Shown here: positions 26,758-36,914 of the stretch, piece after piece | Layout: every line of letters begins with the position of its first letter | How positions within the stretch are numbered: the stretch's first letter is position 1 | NCBI RefSeq assembly: GCF_004684055.1 | Contig: NZ_SRIB01000009.1 | Span: 35,749 to 99,748 of the forward strand | From: Soehngenia longivitae | Lineage (GTDB): Bacteria; Bacillota; Clostridia; Tissierellales; Tissierellaceae | DNA: 64,000 nucleotides | Direction: 5' to 3' | Made by a program: the position numbers and the translations under genes | Notes under the pieces: generated by a model | Database searches by the model: none | What the model was told of the DNA's origin: nothing | The model's input: the letters and a program-made list of their open reading frames with translations, nothing else

Positions 26758-27303
26758 TTATATATCGTCTAGATTTAATACTTTGATATTTTTCTGCACA
26801 TAGTCAACACCAGATAAAACAGTAAAGAACAATGAAATATAAAGCATTATATAGTCTAATTGTATTCCAATATAACTAAATGGAAAATTATCCAACAAAA
26901 GAAGAATTATTGCTACAAGTTGTGTAATTGTTTTGATTTTACCCCATTTGCTTGCTGCAATTGTCACACCATTTGAGGCAGCTAATACTCTTAAACCTGA
27001 GATAATAAATTCTCGAGCGATTATTATAATTACTACCCACGAAGGTATTTTCCCAGTTCCAACCAATAATATAAAAGCTGATGTGGTTAATATCTTATCA
27101 GCCAAAGGATCAACAAATTTTCCGAAAGTCGTAACCATGTTTCTACTTCTAGCTAAGTGACCATCTATTGAATCAGTTATTGATGCTATCACAAATATTG
27201 CTAAAGCGACGTACTGACTGTATTGAAAATCTAAATAAAAAAACACAATAAATAATGGTACTAATAAAACACGAAGTATTGTAATTTTATTTGCTAGATT
27301 CAT
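26758..27303 (-). CDS. pgsA: CDP-diacylglycerol-glycerol-3-phosphate 3-phosphatidyltransferase
   Basis: PgsA makes phosphatidylglycerol phosphate, the committed step to anionic phospholipids, in the membrane. The ~181-residue protein has several hydrophobic helices and the CDP-alcohol phosphotransferase signature DSIDGHLAR...GKFVDPLADK (DGxxAR-x8-GxxxDxxxD). It begins within the end of rimO. ATG at 27303 is preferred over TTG at 27309 because the GGGGG ribosome binding site has better spacing. Its substrate comes from CdsA (49577). Confidence 0.94.
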   Translation of the reverse strand: MNLANKITILRVLLVPLFIVFFYLDFQYSQYVALAIFVIASITDSIDGHLARSRNMVTTFGKFVDPLADKILTTSAFILLVGTGKIPSWVVIIIIAREFIISGLRVLAASNGVTIAASKWGKIKTITQLVAIILLLLDNFPFSYIGIQLDYIMLYISLFFTVLSGVDYVQKNIKVLNLDDI

Positions 27304-28624
27304 TTTCAACTACCCCCATTAAATCATATTCTAAATTATCTACTATATGAACATTTACAAACTGTCCTAATTTTAATGACGATTTTGACTGAATAAATAT
27401 TACACCATCTATTTCAGGACTATCCATGTAGCTCCTTCCCTCATACAAATTATCTTCAATTTTATTTTCAACAAGAACTTTATAAGTTTTACCAATTTTA
27501 GATCTCAATAGTTCATTTGATATCCTTTTTTGAATTTGCATTATTTTTTCTAATCTATTTAATTTAATTTCTTCACTGATTTGATTTGAATAACTATAGG
27601 AAGCTGTCCCCTCCTCTCTTGAATATGGAAAAACGCCTAATTTATCAAATTTATTTTTTTCTATAAATTCGCATAGTTCATTGAAAGACTCTTCAGTTTC
27701 CCCTGGGAATCCAACTATTAACGTAGTTCTAATAATGACTTCTGGTATTTCTTTTCTTAATTTAGTAATTAGAGCTTCTATAGACTCTCGATTTGTGTGC
27801 CTATTCATGGCTTTTAAAATATTATTATTTACGTGTTGTAGTGGAATATCTAAGTATTTTGAGACCTTACTGTTGTTTTTTATACTTTTAATCAACTTAT
27901 CATCAATGTGATCAGGATATAAGTATAATAGCCTTACAAGAAAATCACCTTCTATTTTTTCAATATCATCTAATAGTTCATATAGCTTATAATCATCATA
28001 CAGGTCTATTCCATAATCTGAGGTGTTTTGAGCAATAAGAATTATTTCTTTTACATTATTATCTACAAAATATTTAATTTCTGATAATATATCTTCTATC
28101 CTTCTGCTTCTATTTTTACCCCTTAATTTCGGAATTATACAATAAGTACAATTATTATTGCACCCTTCAGATATTTTTACATATTGAACAAAAGATTCTA
28201 TCTTGCGGTTTACTTTTTCTGGATATGAATTATTAATATTATCTACTTTGACATTTTTCACATTAGAATTCAAATTGTATAATACATTGTTAATTTCATG
28301 AATATTCCCAGTCCCAATTATAGCGTCTATTTCCGGCATTTCTGTTATTAATTCTTCAGGATATCTTTGAGCTAAGCAGCCTGTTAACACTAGAAATTTA
28401 CAAGATCCGTTTTGTTTTAATTTAGCTAATTCTAAAATTGTATCAATCGATTCTATTTTAGCAGTTTCGATAAAGCCACATGTATTAACAACAATGATCT
28501 CAGCATTTTCTTTATCTTCAGTAATTTTATATAATTTGTTATCTAGTATTGATTTCATAATATTAGTGTCGACTTCATTTTTTGAGCAACCTAAAGTCTC
28601 GAAATATATACTGCGAATGTTCAT
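27287..28624 (-). CDS. rimO: ribosomal protein uS12 methylthiotransferase RimO
   Basis: A 445-residue radical-SAM methylthiotransferase acting on an aspartate of ribosomal protein S12. N-terminal cysteines lie in FETLGCSKNEVD, VNTCGFIE and LTGCLAQRYPEE; the radical-SAM motif is EGCNNNCTYCIIPKLRGKNRSR; a TRAM domain ends the protein. KLRGKxRSR and GCSKNxVD separate it from MiaB, its paralogue in this window. GGAGGAATAAGTTTA precedes the ATG. Its last 17 bases overlap pgsA. Confidence 0.95.
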   Translation of the reverse strand: MNIRSIYFETLGCSKNEVDTNIMKSILDNKLYKITEDKENAEIIVVNTCGFIETAKIESIDTILELAKLKQNGSCKFLVLTGCLAQRYPEELITEMPEIDAIIGTGNIHEINNVLYNLNSNVKNVKVDNINNSYPEKVNRKIESFVQYVKISEGCNNNCTYCIIPKLRGKNRSRRIEDILSEIKYFVDNNVKEIILIAQNTSDYGIDLYDDYKLYELLDDIEKIEGDFLVRLLYLYPDHIDDKLIKSIKNNSKVSKYLDIPLQHVNNNILKAMNRHTNRESIEALITKLRKEIPEVIIRTTLIVGFPGETEESFNELCEFIEKNKFDKLGVFPYSREEGTASYSYSNQISEEIKLNRLEKIMQIQKRISNELLRSKIGKTYKVLVENKIEDNLYEGRSYMDSPEIDGVIFIQSKSSLKLGQFVNVHIVDNLEYDLMGVVENESSK

Positions 28625-28629
28625 TAAAC

Positions 28630-30801
28630 TTATTCCTCCAAATCTTCATCTGTTAAAAGTACCTTTCTGGGTTTACTACCTTCGTATCCTCCGACAACTC
28701 CTCTTTCCTCCATTGAATCAATTAATCGAGCAGCTCTTGCGTAACCGATTTTAAATCTTCTTTGTAGTAATGATATTGATGCAGTTTGTTCTGAGACTAC
28801 TAATTCAATAGCTTCCCTCAATAGTTCATCGTCTTGGTCATATTCCGATTGATTCATATTGGAAGTAACTTTCTCAATTACATCAGGATCATACACAGTT
28901 TGATTGTTTTCTCTTAAAAAACTAACAACTTTCTCCACTTCATCATTTGTAACAAAAGCACCTTGAATTCTGATTGGCTTTGATATACTGGAAGGAAAGA
29001 AAAGCATATCTCCTTTCCCTAATAGTTTTTCAGCCCCAGACATATCAAGTATTGTTCTTGAATCAATTTGAGATGAAACTGCAAAACTAATACGAGATGG
29101 TATATTAGCTTTTATAGTACCTGTTATTACGTCTACTGACGGTCTTTGTGTTGCTACAATTAGATGCATTCCAGCAGCTCGCGCCATTTGAGCTAGTCTT
29201 GCGATATAATCCTCGATCTCATTTGCGCTAACCATCATAAGATCTGCTAATTCGTCAATTATTATGATGATTTTTGGTAACTTATCAGCACTATTTTTAT
29301 ATTTCTTATTATACGAATGAATATCTCTAACATTATTTTGTGCAAACAATTTATATCGTCTTTCCATTTCAACAACAGCCCAATTCAAAGCATGAGAAGC
29401 TTTTTTAGGATCAGTTACCACTGGGATTAGAAGATGAGGTATTCCATTATATATGTTCAATTCTACTACCTTAGGATCAATTAAAACCATTTTAACATTA
29501 TCAGGTGAATTTTTAAAAAGTAGGCTCATTATTATAGTGTTTATACATACGCTTTTACCAGAACCAGTTGCACCTGCGATTAAAAGATGAGGCATATTTT
29601 GAATATCTGATACAATGGTTTTGCCTGTAATATCTTTGCCTAAAACAAATGTTAAGTCTGAGTTCGACTCAATGAATTCTTTACTTGATAACATTTCTTT
29701 TAATGTTACCATATCTTTAAATTTATTTGGAACTTCTATCCCAACAGCAGATTTTCCAGGTATTGGAGCCTCTATTCTAATATCTGGCATTGCAAGGCTT
29801 AATGAAATGTTATCTGATAACGAAACAATTCTACTCAGTTTTATCCCTGGAGCTGGTGTAAGTTCATAGCAAGTTATTGTAGGACCAATATTAATATGTG
29901 TCACTGTAGCTTCTATGCCAAAATTTTTCATAGTTTCTTCAATTATTTTTGCATTATTTATTATTTCTTTTTTATCATTGCTTTCATTCTTGCTTGTATA
30001 ATCATTTAGTAAATTTATTGTTGGTAAAGTGTAGTGTGATATGTTTTTAGGCTTAGTATCTATTTGATTATTGTTTACAGTATATTCTTGAGATTTGCTA
30101 TTAGTTTTTTTAATTGGATTCTTTTTACTAATTGTTTCTTGTTCTTTATTAGATGATGTATAATCTGTTATTTGTAAAACATAATTCTCTGTTTCCTCAG
30201 TGGTTTCATCGTTTCTTGGGATATTCTTCTTTTTATTCTTCTCTGCATTTCTATTGTGTAATTTTGCGTATAAATTAACTAAATTATTTTTCCCTATTAA
30301 ATAGGTAAGTAAAACTAAGTCAATAAAGGCAACAATTATATATGTTCCCACATTTCCAAAGAGTTTATAGAATAGAAATCCAAACAGACCGCCTATTATG
30401 CCACCATTTATCTGTTCACTAGAATTGTGAAATATATAAGACATTCTATCTGCAAAGCTTAAACTTATATCATTTCTACTGTCCAAGATAACTAAAATAG
30501 ATAAAAATAGAAATATCAATGTTAAAAATTTAGGCATATTCTCTTTATTTATAAGCAATAATACTGATAATAGAATTATTAAAAATGGGAATACGTAGGA
30601 AGCCGTGCCAAACAATAAATAGAAAGTATGTTTTAAAGAATTCCCTATTATTCCAGTTTTTTCAGTAAAAAAACTTACAAGGACTAAAATAGAAAGCCCA
30701 ATCAAAGCAATTGCAATAATATCTTTGCGAATATTTAAATTTTTCTTTTGAGAAACTTTATCATTTACTTTGCCTCTTGTTGGTTTCTTTTTAGTTGCCA
30801 T
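28630..30801 (-). CDS. ftsK: DNA translocase FtsK/SpoIIIE
   Basis: A 723-residue ATP-driven DNA pump that moves chromosomes through the division septum. A basic N terminus is followed by four transmembrane segments (about residues 28-165), a polar linker (~175-260), an alpha/beta motor with Walker A GATGSGKSVCINTII and Walker B KIIIIIDELADLMM, and a C-terminal gamma winged helix (SLLQRRFKIGYARAARLIDSMEERGVVG) that reads KOPS/SRS-type sequences. It works with the Xer recombinase in dimer resolution. GGTGGT precedes the ATG. Confidence 0.95.
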   Translation of the reverse strand: MATKKKPTRGKVNDKVSQKKNLNIRKDIIAIALIGLSILVLVSFFTEKTGIIGNSLKHTFYLLFGTASYVFPFLIILLSVLLLINKENMPKFLTLIFLFLSILVILDSRNDISLSFADRMSYIFHNSSEQINGGIIGGLFGFLFYKLFGNVGTYIIVAFIDLVLLTYLIGKNNLVNLYAKLHNRNAEKNKKKNIPRNDETTEETENYVLQITDYTSSNKEQETISKKNPIKKTNSKSQEYTVNNNQIDTKPKNISHYTLPTINLLNDYTSKNESNDKKEIINNAKIIEETMKNFGIEATVTHINIGPTITCYELTPAPGIKLSRIVSLSDNISLSLAMPDIRIEAPIPGKSAVGIEVPNKFKDMVTLKEMLSSKEFIESNSDLTFVLGKDITGKTIVSDIQNMPHLLIAGATGSGKSVCINTIIMSLLFKNSPDNVKMVLIDPKVVELNIYNGIPHLLIPVVTDPKKASHALNWAVVEMERRYKLFAQNNVRDIHSYNKKYKNSADKLPKIIIIIDELADLMMVSANEIEDYIARLAQMARAAGMHLIVATQRPSVDVITGTIKANIPSRISFAVSSQIDSRTILDMSGAEKLLGKGDMLFFPSSISKPIRIQGAFVTNDEVEKVVSFLRENNQTVYDPDVIEKVTSNMNQSEYDQDDELLREAIELVVSEQTASISLLQRRFKIGYARAARLIDSMEERGVVGGYEGSKPRKVLLTDEDLEE

Positions 30802-30814
30802 GTTACCACCTATC

Positions 30815-31636
30815 TTAAATTAATTGAGATACTATTATTATTATACCAATTATCCACAAATAAATCGAAAAATAATGTAATTTTTTATTCTCTAATATCT
30901 TTACTAGTGCTTTAATTGCAAACACTCCAGCTATTGCGGATATAATTACGCCAATTATAATAGGTAATTCGATTGACACTGTAGATCCTTTTAAGACATC
31001 TCTTATTCCTAAAATAAATGATCCTAATACCGCTGGTATTGACAACAAAAAAGAAAATTCAGTGGCTAAGTTACGATCAAAATTTCTTAATAGGGCTCCT
31101 ACAATTGTAGATCCCGATCTTGATATACCAGGGAATATTGCTACTCCTTGCATAAGTCCAACGAAAAGTGAATCTTTAATGGTTACATCCTCTATTTTCT
31201 TGTTTCCCTTCCCTTTTTTTTCTGAAAACCAGAGCAAAAATCCTGTGATAATAAATGCAATACCTATAGGCAATATCGTAGTAAACATGCTTTCTATAAT
31301 ATTTTCTAGGCTTAATCCAATAATTGCTGTTGGAATAGATGCCACTAATATAAGTAATACAAATTTTTGATATTGATTTAAATCAGGAATTGTTCTTTCT
31401 TTAATTATTGTTGATATTAGCCTAAGAAATTCTATAATCATTAATTTTATATCTTTAAAATAAACTATAATAATTGAAATCAAAGTTCCAAAATGAAGCA
31501 TTTCAGCATAAAACAAATTTCCCTCTGTTATGCCAAAAAATTGTTGTAATAGAGCCAAATGTCCTGAACTGCTAATGGGTAAAAATTCTGCAATGCCTTG
31601 AAATAACCCTAATATAATTGCTTCTAACCAACTCAC
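30815..31636 (-). CDS. uppP: undecaprenyl-diphosphatase UppP (BacA)
   Basis: A 273-residue integral membrane phosphatase that recycles undecaprenyl pyrophosphate to the monophosphate carrier used for cell-wall synthesis; it also gives bacitracin tolerance. Catalytic motifs GIAEFLPISSSGHL near the N terminus and FPGISRSGSTI in the middle are intact, with about eight hydrophobic helices. The start codon is GTG at 31636, preceded by GGGAGG. UppS (50351) makes its lipid. Confidence 0.95.
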   Translation of the reverse strand: MSWLEAIILGLFQGIAEFLPISSSGHLALLQQFFGITEGNLFYAEMLHFGTLISIIIVYFKDIKLMIIEFLRLISTIIKERTIPDLNQYQKFVLLILVASIPTAIIGLSLENIIESMFTTILPIGIAFIITGFLLWFSEKKGKGNKKIEDVTIKDSLFVGLMQGVAIFPGISRSGSTIVGALLRNFDRNLATEFSFLLSIPAVLGSFILGIRDVLKGSTVSIELPIIIGVIISAIAGVFAIKALVKILENKKLHYFSIYLWIIGIIIIVSQLI

Positions 31637-31676
31637 TGTAATACCTCCCGATTATATTTAAGTAATAAAATATTTT

Positions 31677-32108
31677 TTATATGCCAGTATGCCCAAATCC
31701 ATTTTCTCCTCTAGCAGTTTCGTTTATTTCAACTACTTCAATAAAGTCTGCTCTCTCATACTTTGTGAATACCATCTGAGCTATCCTGTCTCCATTGTTG
31801 ACAACAAAAGATTCATTGCCAAGATTGATGATGATAATTTTTACTTCACCTCTATAATCACTATCTATAGTGCCGACTCCGTTAGCAAGTGTTATTCCAT
31901 GATTTAGTGCTAATCCACTTCTTCCTCTTATTTGGGCTTCATACCCTTTAGGTATTTCTAAAAACAATCCAGTAGGTATTAGAGCTCTTTCTAACGGATT
32001 GATTTTTATTGGCTCACTTAAATATGCACATAAATCTAATCCTGCTGCACCGACAGTTTTATATTCAGGTAAACTGTTCGAACTTTTATTTACTATTTTT
32101 ACTTTCAT
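31677..32108 (-). CDS. dut: deoxyuridine 5'-triphosphate nucleotidohydrolase
   Basis: dUTPase (143 residues) hydrolyses dUTP to dUMP, preventing uracil incorporation and supplying dTMP synthesis. The five trimeric-dUTPase motifs are visible, including [41 protein letters not shown] and the C-terminal [10 protein letters not shown] that closes over the substrate. AGGAGGAT precedes the ATG. It is followed by uppP after 40 bases with no terminator. Confidence 0.95.
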   Translation of the reverse strand: MKVKIVNKSSNSLPEYKTVGAAGLDLCAYLSEPIKINPLERALIPTGLFLEIPKGYEAQIRGRSGLALNHGITLANGVGTIDSDYRGEVKIIIINLGNESFVVNNGDRIAQMVFTKYERADFIEVVEINETARGENGFGHTGI

Positions 32109-32117
32109 TTTATCCTC

Positions 32118-33392
32118 CTAGTAAAATACATCTTGGATTTTCTGTTCAAATTTGATTTTATTTTTAATATTACCAACATAACTTATAAATATTTTATTTA
32201 AACTAAAATATTGATCTATGAATTTGGATACACTTTTCTCGGATATTTTATTTATATTGTTTATTATTTTATCATGATTTTCTATAGACCCAATATCTAA
32301 TAACTCTTTTCCATTATCATACATCTTGTTAAATGGATTATCAATACTAAGTAGATAACTACCTATTAGTTGTTCTTTATATTTCTCTATATGATTATCA
32401 CAAACCTTATCTTTATATAGATTCATTAATTCTCTTTTTATAATTTTTAACACATCTATTGCATTTTTACTATCTAAAGCCACATATATTTCTAGCAATC
32501 CAGCATCTTTATATGTTTCAACACTTGATTCGATCTCGTAAGCTAATCCAAGGTCTTCTCTAATAATTTGATATAAAATTGAGCTCATACTTCCACCAAT
32601 ATAATTATTTACTAATAGCCCTTCAAAATAATCATCTGAATAAGTTGAACAATAAGGGATTCCAAGGCATAGATTTAATTGTTCTGTTTTTTTCACCTCT
32701 CCTTTTATAACTAAATTAGAGTGGTTTGATGATACTTCGTTTTCACTAGCTTGTCCAAGAAAACTATTAGTAAAACTGATAAATTTATTATTTAATTGGT
32801 CGATAATATTTTCAACATCAACATTACCAGCTATCGAGATAACAATATTTTCCGCAGCATATCTATTGTTATAGTATTTCTTTATTTCATTTCTATTTAT
32901 ATTATTAACTGTATGTTCAGTTCCTAAAATCGGAAAGGACAAAGGAGTGTCTTTGAACATTATTTCACTCATGATTTCAAAAACTAAATCATCAGGTAAA
33001 TCTTTATACATCTTGATTTCTTCAGTAATAATATTTTTTTCTTTCAATATATCACTATCTAGAAAAAGTGAATTAGCCAACATATCATGAATTATGTCGA
33101 TTGCTAAATTTATATGTTTATATGGTACTTTAGAATATATACATGTATGTTCTTTTGTTGTAAAAGCATTTATTTGGCCACCTACAAAATCTATTTCTTC
33201 TGCAATTTCTCGATTAGTTCTATTTGTTGTCCCTTTAAACAACATATGCTCTATGAAATGTGATATTCCCAAAATTTCTTTTTTTTCATATATTGATCCA
33301 CTTTTTATTAAAATGCCAATTAATGCAGAATTAATGTATTTGGTATTGTCAATTACAACTTTTATACCATTATCTAAACTAGTTACTAGCAT
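32118..33392 (-). CDS. M16 family zinc peptidase
   Basis: A 424-residue insulinase/processing-peptidase-like protein. The inverted zinc motif HxxEH is intact (GISHFIEHMLFKGT), followed by the downstream glutamate region (EEIKMYKDLPDD), and a second M16 domain occupies the C-terminal half. Relatives include B. subtilis MlpA/YmxG, which sits beside pnp as here. The substrate is unknown. The ATG at 33392 is chosen because AAGGAGGAAATA lies directly upstream; an earlier ATG at 33434 falls in the pnp terminator. Confidence 0.9.
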   Translation of the reverse strand: MLVTSLDNGIKVVIDNTKYINSALIGILIKSGSIYEKKEILGISHFIEHMLFKGTTNRTNREIAEEIDFVGGQINAFTTKEHTCIYSKVPYKHINLAIDIIHDMLANSLFLDSDILKEKNIITEEIKMYKDLPDDLVFEIMSEIMFKDTPLSFPILGTEHTVNNINRNEIKKYYNNRYAAENIVISIAGNVDVENIIDQLNNKFISFTNSFLGQASENEVSSNHSNLVIKGEVKKTEQLNLCLGIPYCSTYSDDYFEGLLVNNYIGGSMSSILYQIIREDLGLAYEIESSVETYKDAGLLEIYVALDSKNAIDVLKIIKRELMNLYKDKVCDNHIEKYKEQLIGSYLLSIDNPFNKMYDNGKELLDIGSIENHDKIINNINKISEKSVSKFIDQYFSLNKIFISYVGNIKNKIKFEQKIQDVFY

Positions 33393-33416
33393 TATTTCCT
33401 CCTTAAAGAAAACAAA

Positions 33417-33435
33417 CATGAACCAAAGGTTCATG
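33417..33435 (-). terminator. terminator of pnp
   Basis: An 8-bp perfect stem (CATGAACC / GGTTCATG) with a 3-base loop; on the minus strand TTTGTTTTCTTT follows. It lies 8 bases after the pnp stop and just before the M16 gene. Confidence 0.8.
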
Positions 33436-33442
33436 CTCCTTA

Positions 33443-35557
33443 TTAATTATTTGTCGGTTCTTGATTATTTTCAATCTTTTCATCAGGTAGCAATACTTTT
33501 CTAGACAAATTAATACGACCTTGGTTGTCAATTTCTATTACTTTAACTAATATTTCATCACCAACTGATACGATATCCTCAACTTTGTTTACTCTTTCTT
33601 TTGCCAATTGAGAAATATGAACTAACCCTTCTTTCCCATTCAAAATTTCAACAAAAGCACCAAAAGTTGTAATTTTTGTTACTTTGCCAAGATAAATATC
33701 TCCAACTTCTATTTCTTTTACTATGTTTTGGATTATCTCAATTGCTTTTTTGCTAGCAACAGCATTGTTTGAAATAATTGATACTCTACCATCATCTTCG
33801 ATATCTATTTTTACACCAGTTTCGTCTATTATTTTATTTATAATTTTTCCGCCAGGTCCTATAATATCTCTAATTTTATCAGGGTTAACTTGTAAAACAG
33901 TTATTCGAGGCGCATATATTGATAATTCTTCTCTTGGAGCAGAAATTGTTTGCATCATTTTATCAAGTATAAATAATCTTCCTTTTCTAGCTCTTTCTAA
34001 TGCTTCTGTCAATATATTTTCATCTATTCCATCTATTTTTATATCCATTTGAATAGCTGTTATTCCTTCACTAGTTCCTGCTACTTTAAAATCCATATCG
34101 CCAAGATGATCTTCTAGGCCTTGAATATCAGACAATATTGCGACTTTATCTCCTTCTTTAATCAATCCCATCGCGATCCCAGCAACAGGGGCTTTTATAG
34201 GTACACCCGCATCTAATAATGCTAAAGTAGAACCACATACACTTGCTTGTGAAGTTGATCCATTTGAACTTAATACTTCAGAAACAAGTCTTAAGGTATA
34301 TGGAAATTCATTTTCTGGAGGAATGACTGGTTCTAATGCTCTTTCAGCTAATGCTCCATGACCAATCTCTCTTCTTCCAGGACCTCTAGATGGTCGAACT
34401 TCACCAACAGAATATGATGGGAAATTATAATGATGCATATATCTTTTAGATTCTTCTTCTCCTAGTCCATCGATTATTTGAACATCACTTGAAGCTCCCA
34501 AAGTTGCTATAGTTAGAACCTGTGTTTGACCTCTATTGAATAATCCAGATCCATGTGTTCTAGGTAAAAGTCCAACTTCACAGCTGATAGGTCTGATCTC
34601 ATCTAATTTTCTATTGTCTGGTCTAATACCTTTTTCGATTATTTGTTTTCTAACTTCTTCTTTCATAATGGTTTCAAAGACTTCGGAGACATCTTTTTCT
34701 GTATCTGGATATTTTTCTAATACAATCTCTGTAATTTCATTTTTTAAATTCTCTACATTTTCATCTCTCTGAGTTTTATCAACAGTATATAAGGCATCAA
34801 TGAGTTTATTAGTTGCAAGTTGCCTAACTAAATTTTCAACGTCTTTATTAGGCATAAACAATTCATATTTTGATTTTTCTTTTCCGCAATCTTGAACTAT
34901 TTCATTAATAAAATCACATATTTTCTTGATTTCATCGTGACCTTTCAATATAGCTTCTAGCATTACTTGTTCTGTTACAAATTTTGCACCTGCCTCTACC
35001 ATCATTATTGCATCTTTGGTTCCAGAAACTGTTAAATTAATATCTGAAAGCTCTCTTTGCTCACTATTTGGGTTGATAATTATTTCTCCATTTACTCTTC
35101 CTACTTGCACTGAACCAGTAGGACCATTAAAAGGAATATCCGAAATAGATAAGGCAATTGAAGAACCTATCATAGCAGCTATTTCAGGGCTATTATCTTG
35201 GTCTACTGACAGAACAGTTGCTATCACTTGTACATCGTTTCTAAAACCATCAGGAAATAGTGGTCTAATTGGTCTATCTATTAATCTTGAAGTAAGTATT
35301 GCTTTTTCGCTAGGTCTGCCTTCTCTTTTTATAAATCCTCCAGGAATTTTACCTACTGAATATAATTTTTCTTCATAATCTACACTTAAAGGGAAAAAAT
35401 CAATTCCTTCACGTGGCTCTTTTGATTGAGTAGCTGTTACCAAAGTAACAGTATCACCATATCTAACAAGGCATGAGCCATTAGCTTGCTGTGCAAGTTT
35501 TCCAATAGTAATGCACAATTCTCTGCCTGCGAGCATATATTTATAAATCTTTTCCAT
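33443..35557 (-). CDS. pnp: polyribonucleotide nucleotidyltransferase
   Basis: PNPase (704 residues) degrades RNA 3'-to-5' by phosphorolysis. Two RNase PH domains (about 10-145 and 305-540) flank an all-helical domain; a KH domain ([20 protein letters not shown], ~555-615) and an S1 domain ([29 protein letters not shown], ~620-690) follow. Catalytic-core landmarks are [11 protein letters not shown] and [28 protein letters not shown] precedes the ATG. It follows rpsO, the usual order. Confidence 0.97.
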   Translation of the reverse strand: MEKIYKYMLAGRELCITIGKLAQQANGSCLVRYGDTVTLVTATQSKEPREGIDFFPLSVDYEEKLYSVGKIPGGFIKREGRPSEKAILTSRLIDRPIRPLFPDGFRNDVQVIATVLSVDQDNSPEIAAMIGSSIALSISDIPFNGPTGSVQVGRVNGEIIINPNSEQRELSDINLTVSGTKDAIMMVEAGAKFVTEQVMLEAILKGHDEIKKICDFINEIVQDCGKEKSKYELFMPNKDVENLVRQLATNKLIDALYTVDKTQRDENVENLKNEITEIVLEKYPDTEKDVSEVFETIMKEEVRKQIIEKGIRPDNRKLDEIRPISCEVGLLPRTHGSGLFNRGQTQVLTIATLGASSDVQIIDGLGEEESKRYMHHYNFPSYSVGEVRPSRGPGRREIGHGALAERALEPVIPPENEFPYTLRLVSEVLSSNGSTSQASVCGSTLALLDAGVPIKAPVAGIAMGLIKEGDKVAILSDIQGLEDHLGDMDFKVAGTSEGITAIQMDIKIDGIDENILTEALERARKGRLFILDKMMQTISAPREELSIYAPRITVLQVNPDKIRDIIGPGGKIINKIIDETGVKIDIEDDGRVSIISNNAVASKKAIEIIQNIVKEIEVGDIYLGKVTKITTFGAFVEILNGKEGLVHISQLAKERVNKVEDIVSVGDEILVKVIEIDNQGRINLSRKVLLPDEKIENNQEPTNN

Positions 35558-35594
35558 GAGCTACCTCCAATCATTTTTCATTATATAAACTAAT

Positions 35595-35614
35595 AGAGCG
35601 GGAAGTCCCGCTCT
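35595..35614 (-). terminator. hairpin between rpsO and pnp
   Basis: A 9-bp GC-rich perfect stem (AGAGCGGGA / TCCCGCTCT) with a 2-base loop, 3 bases after the rpsO stop. The following minus-strand sequence ATTAGTTTATATAA is a weak T-tract, so it is probably a partial terminator or an RNA processing site, as between E. coli rpsO and pnp. Confidence 0.65.
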
Positions 35615-35617
35615 AAT

Positions 35618-35884
35618 TTAACCTCGAATGCCAAGTTTTTCAATTAAAGAACGATATCTTTCAATATCTTTATTCTCTAGATATCTGAGCAAACCTCTTC
35701 TTTGACCTACCATTTTCAAAAGTCCTCTTCTTGAATGATGATCTTTTTTATGTGTTTGAAGATGATCATTTACTGCATTGATTCTGTAAGTTAAAAGAGC
35801 AATCTGAACTTCTGGCGATCCAGTGTCCCCTTCATGAGTTTTGAACTCTTCAATAATTCTTTCTTTTTCTTCTTTTGCTAACAT
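35618..35884 (-). CDS. rpsO: 30S ribosomal protein S15
   Basis: S15 (88 residues) binds the central domain of 16S rRNA early in 30S assembly. Landmarks are [39 protein letters not shown] and [32 protein letters not shown] precedes the ATG. A conserved-looking hairpin lies in its leader. It is the first gene before pnp. Confidence 0.97.
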   Translation of the reverse strand: MLAKEEKERIIEEFKTHEGDTGSPEVQIALLTYRINAVNDHLQTHKKDHHSRRGLLKMVGQRRGLLRYLENKDIERYRSLIEKLGIRG

Positions 35885-35911
35885 TATTCCACCTCCATAT
35901 AATATAATTCG

Positions 35912-35955
35912 CCATTATCAACGCTATCGCTGAGGAACGAATAGCTTTGATAAGG
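35912..35955 (-). promoter_or_regulatory. structured leader of rpsO mRNA
   Basis: Minus-strand RNA can form a long hairpin: CC/GG, then TTATCAA/TTGATAA, then GCTAT/ATAGC, with one bulge, one A-G mismatch and a 13-base apical loop. It ends 28 bases before the rpsO start. S15 is autoregulated through leader structures in several bacteria; this may be such a site. The exact class is not recognised. Confidence 0.5.
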
Positions 35956-35984
35956 TAACTGACAATATGATATTATCATATACT

Positions 35985-36914
35985 CTATAAATTGTAAATC
36001 ACATTTTTCTTTTTTATATAATTTACATCTTCTATCATTCTATTAACTAAATCTTCTACTTTGTCAAAGCTTATTTCTGGCCTAATATATTCTACAAATG
36101 ATATATCTATTATATTTCCATATAATAAATCATTAAATCCGATAATGTGATTTTCAATCTTCAATGATTTTTCTTGAAAAGTAGGATTAAATCCAACACT
36201 GGTGGCACTTTTATAAGTTTTATCACCAATAGTAGTTAATGTGCTATAAACACCATTTTTGGGAATAACAAAATTATCAATTAATCTGATATTAGCAGTT
36301 GGAAAACCAAGTTTCGTGCCAATACCTTTCCCATGAACTACTTCTCCTTTTATTGTATAGAATCTACCTAAAAGCTTATTTGCTATATCTATTTTACCAT
36401 AGGTTATTAAACTCCTTATAAGTGTACTACTAACTATTTTGTCTTCGTAATATACAGGGTTTAGTATTTCAGTATAAATATCATTCTCAGAGCAAATCTT
36501 TTTTAATGTATCCGTATTCCCAGATGCTTTATATCCAAACTTGTAGTTATACCCGACTACTACAGATTTACAATTCAACTTATCAATCAATATATTATTA
36601 ATAAATTCAGATGGAGATAGTTTCATTACTTTTTCATTAAACTTCATTAAATATATATTTTCAACTCCAAGTTTATTTAGAATATTAAGCTTTTGTTCAT
36701 TGTTAGTTAATAAACTAGGAAAGGTATTACTTGTTATACTCTTAGTATGATTCTCAAATATTAACACAGAAGAAATTAAATTGTTGATTTTTGATATTTC
36801 TATCATTCTTTCTATAAGATTTTGATGGCCAATATGTATTCCATCAAAATTTCCAAGTGCTATTGCAGTTTTTTCAATACTTTTGTAATCGTCATGTAAT
36901 TCTATAATATTCAT
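35985..36914 (-). CDS. ribF: bifunctional riboflavin kinase / FAD synthetase
   Basis: RibF (309 residues) phosphorylates riboflavin to FMN and adenylates FMN to FAD. The N-terminal nucleotidyltransferase domain has IALGNFDGIHIGHQNLI and VVVGYNYKFGYKASG, with SSTLIRSLI; the C-terminal riboflavin kinase domain has GKGIGTKLGFPTANI and NGVYSTLT. The start ATG overlaps the truB stop (TAATG), and AGGTGATAACTA acts as ribosome binding site. Confidence 0.95.
   Translation of the reverse strand: MNIIELHDDYKSIEKTAIALGNFDGIHIGHQNLIERMIEISKINNLISSVLIFENHTKSITSNTFPSLLTNNEQKLNILNKLGVENIYLMKFNEKVMKLSPSEFINNILIDKLNCKSVVVGYNYKFGYKASGNTDTLKKICSENDIYTEILNPVYYEDKIVSSTLIRSLITYGKIDIANKLLGRFYTIKGEVVHGKGIGTKLGFPTANIRLIDNFVIPKNGVYSTLTTIGDKTYKSATSVGFNPTFQEKSLKIENHIIGFNDLLYGNIIDISFVEYIRPEISFDKVEDLVNRMIEDVNYIKKKNVIYNL

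Noticed and set aside
33094..33504. 136-codon open frame antisense to the M16 protease gene
   Set aside because: It overlaps the M16 gene and pnp terminator on the other strand; composition is that of a shadow frame.
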